NCBI GenBank assembly: GCA_014191975.1
Contig: BJHG01000003.1
Location: 1 to 64,000, forward strand
Direction of reading: 5' to 3'
Source: Methylococcaceae bacterium
GTDB lineage: Bacteria; Pseudomonadota; Gammaproteobacteria; Methylococcales; Methylomonadaceae
DNA: 64,000 nucleotides
Position numbers and translations under genes: made by a program. Shown here in pieces: positions 1 to 8,095 of this stretch. The notes beneath the pieces were generated by a model. It was not told the DNA's origin, did no database searches, and saw only the letters and a program-made list of their open reading frames with translations. Numbering within the stretch: the first letter of the stretch is position 1; each line of letters opens with the position of its first letter.

Positions 1-46
1 CGCTAATCTGAAATCGGTCTTTGTCTGTAATTTGTTTATGTCCCAT
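1..46 (-). mobile_element. IS30-family transposase, N-terminal fragment (runs off window)
   Basis: Minus-strand ATG at 46-44 gives MGHKQITDKDRFQIS..., which resembles the N-terminus of IS30-family transposases (MxxKQLTxxERYQI). Only 15 codons are visible. Confidence 0.6.
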
Positions 47-120
47 CAAATCCTACTTTTTATTCTATTTTTTTGATCACTTAGTTCTACCATTTTTCCG
101 CTGTTGCATTTCATATTTGA

Positions 121-309
121 ATTCAGCTTTTACAAAAACTCAAAGAAAACCCGTTTGATTCTTCATTAAAAATGCACAAATTGCACGGTGAATTAAGCGA
201 GTTTCACGCTTGCAGTTTGTCGCATGATTACCGAATTGCTTGTCTGTTTATAATTCAAAACGACATGATTTTTTTGGTTGATATTGGTAATCATGATGCG
301 GTTTATTGA
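121..309 (+). pseudogene. RelE/YafQ-like type II toxin, 5'-truncated
   Basis: Open frame right after TGA at 118-120: IQLLQKLKENPFDSSLKMHKLHGELSEFHACSLSHDYRIACLFIIQNDMIFLVDIGNHDAVY*. Typical RelE/YafQ C-terminal half, with no N-terminus or start codon. Confidence 0.6.
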
Positions 310-368
310 AAACTGGGGGCGGTTTTTTTGTTGTGTTATGATTTTTATTTTAAACTTTTGGAGGATTT

Positions 369-629
369 ATGATTTCTGTTCAAGCCATTGAGGATGCAAT
401 TCAACAATTACCAGAAACTGATTTAGCAGAATTACAACGTTGGTTTTCAGAATTTTATGGCAATATTTGGGACAAAAAAATTGAGCGCGATGCTGATGAT
501 AGAAAATTGAATGCGTTAGCGGCTGAAGCGTTAGCCGAATATCACAGTGGTTTATCGTGCATTGGGTGTCCCCGTTCCAGAAGGTGTGGTTTTGGAAGCC
601 ATGCGGCTTACGATAGATTAACTAGCTAA
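369..629 (+). CDS. Putative antitoxin (toxin-antitoxin module remnant) with aberrant C-terminus
   Basis: ISVQAIEDAIQQLPETDLAELQRWFSEFYGNIWDKKIERDADDRKLNALAAEALAEYHSG resembles small antitoxins paired with RelE/ParE toxins; the tail after LAEYHSG looks non-native. Confidence 0.5.
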   Translation: MISVQAIEDAIQQLPETDLAELQRWFSEFYGNIWDKKIERDADDRKLNALAAEALAEYHSGLSCIGCPRSRRCGFGSHAAYDRLTS

Positions 630-666
630 AAAACGCCTTCGATGAAAACTGGAGGCGTTTTTTTTG
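627..666 (+). terminator. Rho-independent terminator
   Basis: AAAAAACGCCT-loop-AGGCGTTTTTTTT hairpin with T-tract. Confidence 0.75.
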
Positions 667-673
667 TGGTAAA

Positions 674-1555
674 TTATTCGCGTTTCTTAATTGCCCACGC
701 AACATCCAACGCTTGCTTGTTTTCTTTCACATCGTGAACCCGAAATAACTGCACACCAGCCATAACACCTAACGCGGTTGTCACAGCGGTTGCAGTAATT
801 AATTCTGCTGGTTCACTAACATCACAAATCATTCCCATAAAACGTTTTCGACTTGTTCCCAATAAAACGGGAAAGCCTAACGCGACAAAATCTGCCAAAT
901 GTGCGAGTAAATCTAAATTATCTTGTTTGCGTTTACCAAAACCAATGCCAATATCTAGCACGATATTTTCTTTTTTAACGCCAGCCTTTATCGCTTCATT
1001 TGTGCGTTGCATTAACGCTGACATAACGTCTTGCACGACATTTTCATAATAAGGATTTTCCTGCATTGTTTTGGGCGTTCCTTGCGCGTGCATTAACACA
1101 ATAGGCACATTTTTTTGAGCCGCTAACGTGAACATTTTTGGATCATTTTTTCCCGCCGAAACATCGTTAATGATATTTGCGCCAGCATTTAATGCCGCTT
1201 CCGCGACAAGGCTTGACGTTGTATCGATGCTAATTAACACGTCGCTGTGTTGTCGAATCGCTTTGATAATGGGTAAAACACGTTCAATTTGCTCGTCAGA
1301 GGAAACAGAATCCGAATTCGGGCGCGTCGATTCGCCACCAATATCAATAATCGTTGCACCGTCTAAAAGCATACTTTGTGCGTGTTCTAGCGCATTTTCA
1401 AGGTGATTAAATTTTCCACCGTCTGAAAAACTGTCAGGGGTTACATTTAGAATGCCAATGATGAGAGGTTTTTTGAGTTCTGAAAACATAGTTTGAAATA
1501 CAAAGGGTCGGGGGAATAATTGGATAAAACTACGTTGAAAAATCAGTTTTGACAA
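674..1555 (-). CDS. folP: Dihydropteroate synthase (start probably internal, near 1489)
   Basis: IIGILNVTPDSFSDGG, GGESTRPNS and GTSRKRFMG motifs. Confidence 0.95.
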   Translation of the reverse strand: MSKLIFQRSFIQLFPRPFVFQTMFSELKKPLIIGILNVTPDSFSDGGKFNHLENALEHAQSMLLDGATIIDIGGESTRPNSDSVSSDEQIERVLPIIKAIRQHSDVLISIDTTSSLVAEAALNAGANIINDVSAGKNDPKMFTLAAQKNVPIVLMHAQGTPKTMQENPYYENVVQDVMSALMQRTNEAIKAGVKKENIVLDIGIGFGKRKQDNLDLLAHLADFVALGFPVLLGTSRKRFMGMICDVSEPAELITATAVTTALGVMAGVQLFRVHDVKENKQALDVAWAIKKRE

Positions 1556-1630
1556 TCAGTTTTAATCACCTGTTTTTTCTCTTATACTTACGCACTTAAC
1601 TTAACAGCCTTATTTAACAAAGGAATTTTC

Positions 1631-2548
1631 ATGGAAAAGCCATTTATTTTACATATGCTCACCACCGCTAAAAATCTTAGTCCATTTGATGTCAACATGG
1701 CAGTTGACGCAGGTTGGGTTTCTGCTATTCCTTACACAAATATCGAAGCAAGTGAAGTACAAGGTTTGGTGCAAGACGTTATTTTTTCGCGTAGTGCTAA
1801 AAACTTAAAGCGCACCAGTATTTTCATTGGTGGACGTGATACCAAACAAGCAATGGATATGTTGAGAATCGCAAAACATGCCATGATTCCGCCGTTTCAA
1901 GTATCCATTTTTGCAGATCCAAGTGGCGCATTCACTACAGCAGCAGCGATGGTTGCAGCGGTTGAACATGAATTAAAACAAAAATTCAACACGACGCTAG
2001 AAGGCAAAAATATTTTAGCCTTGGCGGGAACCGGTCCTGTTGGTCAAGCAGCGGCCGTCATTGCAGCAAAAGCAGGCGCAAATGTTCGTATCATCGGTCG
2101 TCAATTAGACAAAGCACAGCACATCGCCGATGTATGTAACTGTGAATTTGGTGAAGGAAAAATAACAATTCTCGCAGGTGCGGATGTCGACAAAGCCGAA
2201 TATATTAAAACGACTGATGTTGTTTTTGCGACTGGTGCTGCTGGGATTGAATTATTAAGTGCTGAATTGATTGCGTCTGCACAACAATTAAAAGTTGCCG
2301 CTGACGTAAATGCTGTACCACCTGCGGGGATTGCAGGGATTGATGCTATGTCCAATGGCACGCCTATTACAGATTCAATCAGTGGTGCGGTTGGCATTGG
2401 TGCGTTAGCCATCGGAAACGTGAAATATCAAACACAAAACCTATTGTTAAAACAAATGATTAACTGTGAAAAACCCCTTTATTTGCATTTCGAACACGCT
2501 TTTGAAGTAGCACGTGAATATATTAAATCAACTCAAAAATCGTCTTAA
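1631..2548 (+). CDS. mtdB: Methylene-tetrahydromethanopterin dehydrogenase, MtdB-like (copy 1)
   Basis: SPFDVNMAVDAGW, IFSRS, IFADPSGAFTTAAAMVA, DVNAVPPAGIAGID; about 305 aa. Confidence 0.85.
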   Translation: MEKPFILHMLTTAKNLSPFDVNMAVDAGWVSAIPYTNIEASEVQGLVQDVIFSRSAKNLKRTSIFIGGRDTKQAMDMLRIAKHAMIPPFQVSIFADPSGAFTTAAAMVAAVEHELKQKFNTTLEGKNILALAGTGPVGQAAAVIAAKAGANVRIIGRQLDKAQHIADVCNCEFGEGKITILAGADVDKAEYIKTTDVVFATGAAGIELLSAELIASAQQLKVAADVNAVPPAGIAGIDAMSNGTPITDSISGAVGIGALAIGNVKYQTQNLLLKQMINCEKPLYLHFEHAFEVAREYIKSTQKSS

Positions 2549-2560
2549 ATTGGGGATTTT

Positions 2561-3463
2561 ATGAAACGCAGTATTCTCCATATGCTAGACCCTATGCCAA
2601 ATAATAGTCCATTCGATATTAATATGGCGGTAGATGCAGGCTTCGATATTTTGATGCCCTATAACAATGTGAAATTAGAAGGCGTTCATGGTTTAACGCA
2701 AGATGCCATTTTTTCACGCAGTCCCGCAGGATTAAAACAGACTGGGCTATTTATTGGTGGACGACATTTAGGTTTGGCGATTGATATGTTCAATACCGCT
2801 AAACAAGCAATGATGGCACCGTTTGCAATTTCAGTCTTTGCAGATCCAAGTGGTGCATTTACAACATCGGCAGCACTAGTGGCGTGTGTTGAAAGAGAAT
2901 TACGAGAAAAACACGGTAAAGAATTAGCAGGGTGTAAAGCGGTTGTTTTTGGCGGCACAGGTCCTGTTGGGATTGCAACGGGGATTATTGCATCACTTGC
3001 AGGCGCCGATACGACTATTGTCGATCATTTATATTTAGACACGGCTGTTGATATCGCTACACTTTATAACCGTCGCTTTGGTTGTAATTTAAAAGCGGCA
3101 GTGGCGAGTTTCGATAGAGAAAAAATTGAGTTATTAAAAGATGTAGATGTGATATTTTGTACTGCAAAAGCGGGAATTCAAGTCTTAAATGCGACGATTT
3201 TACAAGAAGTTACACAGCTAAAAGTAGTGGGTGATGTCAATGCAGTACCCCCTGCAGGTGTTGAGGGTGTTGATCGGGGAGATTGTGGTGCACCGTTAAT
3301 TCATGCGACTCATTGTAATGCCCTAGCAGTGGGTGCGTTGGCAATTGGTGATGTAAAATACCAAGTTCAACACGCCATGCTGGCTTCAATGTTAGAAACC
3401 GAAAAACCTATTTTCTTAGATTTTCGTGATGCATTTATCAAAGCACAAGAAATTTTAAAATAA
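2561..3463 (+). CDS. mtdB: Methylene-tetrahydromethanopterin dehydrogenase, MtdB-like (copy 2)
   Basis: RSILHMLDPMPNNSPFDINMAVDAGFD...FADPSGAFTTSAALVA...DVNAVPPAGVEGVD; 12-bp gap to copy 1. Confidence 0.85.
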   Translation: MKRSILHMLDPMPNNSPFDINMAVDAGFDILMPYNNVKLEGVHGLTQDAIFSRSPAGLKQTGLFIGGRHLGLAIDMFNTAKQAMMAPFAISVFADPSGAFTTSAALVACVERELREKHGKELAGCKAVVFGGTGPVGIATGIIASLAGADTTIVDHLYLDTAVDIATLYNRRFGCNLKAAVASFDREKIELLKDVDVIFCTAKAGIQVLNATILQEVTQLKVVGDVNAVPPAGVEGVDRGDCGAPLIHATHCNALAVGALAIGDVKYQVQHAMLASMLETEKPIFLDFRDAFIKAQEILK

Positions 3464-3477
3464 GATTGGTTATTTGT

Positions 3478-3502
3478 CGGGTTACGTTAACAGCGTAATC
3501 CG
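3478..3502. terminator. Hairpin between convergent mtdB and pgaD
   Basis: CGGGTTACG...CGTAATCCG, 9-bp arms with one G-T wobble. Confidence 0.4.
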
Positions 3503-3511
3503 AATTTTGGG

Positions 3512-3943
3512 TTATTTCAAATCGACAATCTTTCCATTACTATCAAAAAAAACTGTCACATTTTGCTGGTCACGAAAATGATAAATGTGTTCTGTACTAA
3601 CATGATAAAATGCTGAAAGTTCATCATCTGTGACACATTTTCCTGCAGCGGGCAAAATTCGTTGGCAGCGAAGTTTTCGTAACAAAATCCACACAATCCA
3701 CACAGCGCCTAAAATAGCCAGCGTACCAACGTAAATTTCGAGTAAATCTAACAGGCTTTTATAACCGCCAAACCAACGCATTTCGTTAATGACGTTGTAA
3801 TCGCCTCGCAACCAATTAATAACGGTAATAATAGGATAAAGCAAATATCCCCACATCACCCAGCAAATCACAATGACCATAAAACCGTTCAGCCGTTTAG
3901 GCAAACTTTGTAAATTTGGTGCGTTAATGATGTACTGTTTCAT
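3512..3943 (-). CDS. pgaD: Poly-beta-1,6-GlcNAc biosynthesis protein PgaD
   Basis: Two TM segments, 143 aa, last gene of the pgaBC cluster, 4-bp overlap with pgaC. Confidence 0.8.
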   Translation of the reverse strand: MKQYIINAPNLQSLPKRLNGFMVIVICWVMWGYLLYPIITVINWLRGDYNVINEMRWFGGYKSLLDLLEIYVGTLAILGAVWIVWILLRKLRCQRILPAAGKCVTDDELSAFYHVSTEHIYHFRDQQNVTVFFDSNGKIVDLK

Positions 3944-5247
3944 TTGCGCAAGCCTCTATCAACAGTGACCCAAACGGCGCGTTGTCCACGTTTTTTTCTA
4001 ATAGCCCGAATTGCTCCAACAATCGTAGTACCAACATTCATTAACCAATAAACAATCGGATACCAAACCATCCAATAATAGTAACGTGCCACGCCGCCAG
4101 TTTGCGATTCATAGCGTGAATCAATTGCCAAACTCACGCCAAATTGCAACAAACACGTTACACTCAATAACATACTTGTCCAACTTGGACTCAAATCGTG
4201 CAACGATTCATTTGCAGTCGAAGTCAGAAATTCCATTGGTGCAAAAAGCAAATGACACAAAATCAAAAACGCCCATGTGACACTAATCAAACATTCCGCA
4301 TAAAGCAGCCACATTCCACGTGACGACCATCGAAATAAATCTCGAAAATATCGTAATAAAACTTCACTTCCACCTTGGGACCAACGTACGCGTTGTTTCC
4401 ATAAACCATTCAATGTTTCTGGCATTAAGACCCAACAAAGCGCGTTCGGTTCAAAACGAATCGTCCAACCTGCAAGTTGCAATTTCCAACTGATGTCAAT
4501 GTCTTCGGTAATCATGTCGTTGCTCCAATAACCAACATTGTGCAACGCGGATTTACGAAACGCCGCGATCACGCCTGAAATCGTAAATACTTTGCCATAA
4601 GAACGTTGTGCGCGTTTAATCATGCCGACAATTGCTGAAAATTCACCGACTTGAATTCGCCCAAGTAAAGTCGAACGATTGCGAATGCGTGGGTTTCCTG
4701 TCACAGCTCCGACATTTGGATTTTCAACAAAATGTCGTACCATCCATCCAACAGCATCTGGTGACAACAACGCATCCCCATCAATGCAAACCAAAATCTC
4801 ACTTTTAGCGAGCAATGCAGCTGTTCGCAAACCCATTGCTTTGCCTTGATTAATTGCTAAATTTACCACACGCAAATTTGCATATTGAGTGGTGAGTTCA
4901 TGCAAAATTTCGAGCGTACTATCTTTACTGCCATCGTTAATGGCGATAATTTCAAAATTTGGATAATCCTGTTTTTGTAAAATACCAATCGTTTCACGAA
5001 CGTTCTCACCTTCGTTGTAACAAGGAATTAAAATTGAGACGGCAGGTAAATTTTCAGTATTTGAAAAAGGGGACTTTGGTTGATGCCATTCATAACGCAA
5101 ACAAAAAATAATCGCGCCAAACATCCAAATATATGCCATAAAAAGCGGGTAATAATAAATGAATTCTTCAATAGATTTATCAATCGGCGACCACCACGCC
5201 ATAAAATCTTGCCAAGATTGAAAAATTTCAAAAAGGAAAAATGTCAT
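3940..5247 (-). CDS. pgaC: Poly-beta-1,6-N-acetyl-D-glucosamine synthase (GT2)
   Basis: SILIPCYNEGENV, DGDALL, TEDIDISWKLQ, QRVRWSQGG motifs. Confidence 0.92.
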   Translation of the reverse strand: MTFFLFEIFQSWQDFMAWWSPIDKSIEEFIYYYPLFMAYIWMFGAIIFCLRYEWHQPKSPFSNTENLPAVSILIPCYNEGENVRETIGILQKQDYPNFEIIAINDGSKDSTLEILHELTTQYANLRVVNLAINQGKAMGLRTAALLAKSEILVCIDGDALLSPDAVGWMVRHFVENPNVGAVTGNPRIRNRSTLLGRIQVGEFSAIVGMIKRAQRSYGKVFTISGVIAAFRKSALHNVGYWSNDMITEDIDISWKLQLAGWTIRFEPNALCWVLMPETLNGLWKQRVRWSQGGSEVLLRYFRDLFRWSSRGMWLLYAECLISVTWAFLILCHLLFAPMEFLTSTANESLHDLSPSWTSMLLSVTCLLQFGVSLAIDSRYESQTGGVARYYYWMVWYPIVYWLMNVGTTIVGAIRAIRKKRGQRAVWVTVDRGLRK

Positions 5248-5250
5248 AGC

Positions 5251-7170
5251 TTATTGCAACTCTGGCAAAGAAAAATGTTGTTGTAAATCTTCTAATCGTG
5301 GCTGATTTACATAGACATTATCGGGATAATAACCAATGTGTTTTACACCCAATGATTTCAGTAAATTTAGCTGTTCAACAAACACATTGCTCGGAATTTT
5401 TTGTTGATTCTTCCAATTTACAGCTTGCAATTCAAACACCGTTTTTTTCAAACCTTCAGGTTCTTTCGTGATGGCTTTCACTAAATTGGTTAGCCATTGA
5501 TTGGGATTTTTAGCTCCTTCCATAAATGGCATCGCTTCAATTGCAACGTAATCGTAATGATTCAAAAAGGATTTAAAGGATTGCGCGTACCATTCTTCAC
5601 TGTAAGGTTCGAGCAATGGCATTGCGTAAAAATTACGCGCCGTTTGAATATAAGGACGATAAACACGCACGCGATTTGTTAATTCATCGGTAAACTGCCC
5701 CATCAATTCGGTTTTATGTTTTGCCCATTCCAAACGACTTTTACTGGTAGCACGCAATTTAGTCATATCGTCTGAAATTCCCCACGCTTGTTTTCCATAA
5801 GCTAACGCCGCTGGTGATGCATCTTCAAAATCCGACAAAATACCATCGTCATGAAAAAGTACGCCATCGAAATTACAATATTTTCCTAAATCTTCATAAA
5901 TTTCAGCCACAAATTGACGGGCTTGGGGGTTAAACGGTGAAAGACGTGTGTAAATATGGCTTGAAGTTTGTGCTTTGCCATCTTTCCATTCTTGAACATA
6001 CCACGATTTATCAATGTCATCGCTTTGATACGCCATAATTGGCAACCACGCATACACTTTCACAGCGGCTTTCTTTTTCAAAAGCCAAGCTACACGGTTA
6101 AATAAATCTCGACGAACTGGTAAATGACGATTTGGGAAATAGAGTTCGTCGGCATTTCCATCGCCGTCAGGATCGGCATAAGCCTGTAAATAAGCGGTAC
6201 TGATGTGCATATCTTTGATACGTTGAATTAACAAGCCGATGTTTTTTTCAGTTTGTTCAGGGTCTTTATCGAACAAATAATCTAAATCAATATGCGCGAC
6301 TCGCAAAGATTGTTGTGACCGCAAACCTGTGACAAGTTCGGCAAATTTCCCAACTTTAGGGTCATCAACCATAATTGAACGATGCAGTACATCTAAATCC
6401 GCAAGCGTATTAAAACCATCAACTAACCCCATTGTGATTTGAAAACCGGCTTCTTTTGCCGCTGCAATTGAAGTCGCGTTATATTCGCCGTAAGGCCAAA
6501 CCATCACACGTGGACGAATTCCCGCGTGTTGGAAAATAAACTCCGCACTTTTAAACATTTCGGTACGAATTCGAGTGAGATATTGTTCATCATTTTCATA
6601 AATCAACATTGGATCATCGTATAGGCGTGTAACCGTTGCGGCTTGGGTATTCCCTTGAGGGTTGGCTATAATACCATTGTGAAAACTATAAGTATGCGAC
6701 GCAATTTCAACCAACCCAGAATTTGCTACTTCACGAACTTGATCCCAATTCATAATCGGTTTACCAGAATCATTTGTAGCGTCATCAGCCATCCATTTTC
6801 CAACTAACGCAACCGAAGCAGAATAATGATATTTTTTTAACAACGGAAAAACATGGGTATAAAAACTCAAATAACCATCATCAAATGTTAATAAAACCGC
6901 TTTTTCGGGTAATGTAGATTTTCCTGCCGCAGCGTCTAAAACCGCTTGCACACTCACGACGCTGTAACCATTTTTTTTAAGCCAAGCGAATTGGTCTTCT
7001 AAAAAATGTTTATTAACTTCCATTCGGTCAAACGGAGCAACAATATCTTCTTCGTCAATAATATCGTGATAATTTAAAACTAAAAAATGCCCATCTTTGC
7101 TATGCGCAAATGTGCTGAAAATAAACAAAAAAAATAAAACAGCTAATTTAAAAGGGTGCAACATATTCAT
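5251..7170 (-). CDS. pgaB: Poly-beta-1,6-N-acetyl-D-glucosamine N-deacetylase
   Basis: Polysaccharide deacetylase motifs (LLTFDDGY, ASHTYSFH) plus C-terminal glycosyl-hydrolase-like domain; 639 aa. Confidence 0.92.
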   Translation of the reverse strand: MNMLHPFKLAVLFFLFIFSTFAHSKDGHFLVLNYHDIIDEEDIVAPFDRMEVNKHFLEDQFAWLKKNGYSVVSVQAVLDAAAGKSTLPEKAVLLTFDDGYLSFYTHVFPLLKKYHYSASVALVGKWMADDATNDSGKPIMNWDQVREVANSGLVEIASHTYSFHNGIIANPQGNTQAATVTRLYDDPMLIYENDEQYLTRIRTEMFKSAEFIFQHAGIRPRVMVWPYGEYNATSIAAAKEAGFQITMGLVDGFNTLADLDVLHRSIMVDDPKVGKFAELVTGLRSQQSLRVAHIDLDYLFDKDPEQTEKNIGLLIQRIKDMHISTAYLQAYADPDGDGNADELYFPNRHLPVRRDLFNRVAWLLKKKAAVKVYAWLPIMAYQSDDIDKSWYVQEWKDGKAQTSSHIYTRLSPFNPQARQFVAEIYEDLGKYCNFDGVLFHDDGILSDFEDASPAALAYGKQAWGISDDMTKLRATSKSRLEWAKHKTELMGQFTDELTNRVRVYRPYIQTARNFYAMPLLEPYSEEWYAQSFKSFLNHYDYVAIEAMPFMEGAKNPNQWLTNLVKAITKEPEGLKKTVFELQAVNWKNQQKIPSNVFVEQLNLLKSLGVKHIGYYPDNVYVNQPRLEDLQQHFSLPELQ

Positions 7171-8048
7171 TTAGGTGCGCTCAATTCTAAGAAACGACGA
7201 GAATTATTTATGACAGGTGGTAAGCCCGTATTTTTTGGAGAAAACAGTTGGATATTTTGAATGGATGGTTTTTTAAGTGCCGGCGCAGAATAATTAGAAT
7301 CCTCATCAAGTAAATCAATATCGTCTTGGTTAGAAATATTTCCATCATGTAAAAGATATTCACGTCTTTGTTGATAAGCATTTTTGATGAAATTGTATTT
7401 GTCTGAAGCCGCTTCATTGATCATTTTTTCAGTGCCCATCAAAGTAGCTCGAGTATTAGTAACATCCAATGCATTAACTCCTCTACTTACTGCAGTTACT
7501 GCGACTCCGCCACCAAATAAAAATGTGTAACTGAATGGATTAAGCATTGCGTCACCTAGCATTCCTACCATTTCACGTGGTGAACTTGGACCAGCAAACG
7601 GTAGCATTAGAAAATTACCTGCTGGAACGCCCCAAAATCCTAGCGTTTGCCCAAAATCCTCGTTATGTTTTGGTAAATCCACCATCTGAGCCACATCGAC
7701 AACGCCTAATCCTCCGGCTGTCGTATTCACAATAAAACGACTTGCATCCATGCCACTTTGTGTCATTTTAAATTGCAATAAATCATTCACCGTTACGCCA
7801 ATATCATTAATATTGCTAAAAAAATTAGTGACACCTTTTTCAACAATATCTGGCGTTGCCCACATATAACCTTTCGCAATTGGCTTTAAAATCGCCTTAT
7901 CTAAATTTTCATTAAATGAATACATACCTCGATTAAAACTTTCAAAGGCATCTTTTTTAGGGGCGGGTGTTTCTTTGACTTGCTTTGCTGAACAAGCAGC
8001 GACGCTAAGAAATACAAAGCTTGTCGTGAAAATTTTCCATAAAGTCAT
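7167..8048 (-). CDS. mlaA: MlaA/VacJ family lipoprotein
   Basis: FESFNRGMYSFNENLDKAILKPIAKGY, FFSNINDIGVTVNDLLQ, GVPAGNFLMLPFAGPSSPRE; lipoprotein signal (SVAAC). Confidence 0.9.
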   Translation of the reverse strand: MTLWKIFTTSFVFLSVAACSAKQVKETPAPKKDAFESFNRGMYSFNENLDKAILKPIAKGYMWATPDIVEKGVTNFFSNINDIGVTVNDLLQFKMTQSGMDASRFIVNTTAGGLGVVDVAQMVDLPKHNEDFGQTLGFWGVPAGNFLMLPFAGPSSPREMVGMLGDAMLNPFSYTFLFGGGVAVTAVSRGVNALDVTNTRATLMGTEKMINEAASDKYNFIKNAYQQRREYLLHDGNISNQDDIDLLDEDSNYSAPALKKPSIQNIQLFSPKNTGLPPVINNSRRFLELSAPK

Positions 8049-8095
8049 AATTTTAGAGGGAGCAAGGGACGTTTTTCGTTATTGTGGCTATATTG

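Noticed and set aside
1128-1406. Plus-strand ORF inside folP
   Set aside because: Antisense to a well-supported coding region; sequence is low-complexity reverse-strand translation with no domain.
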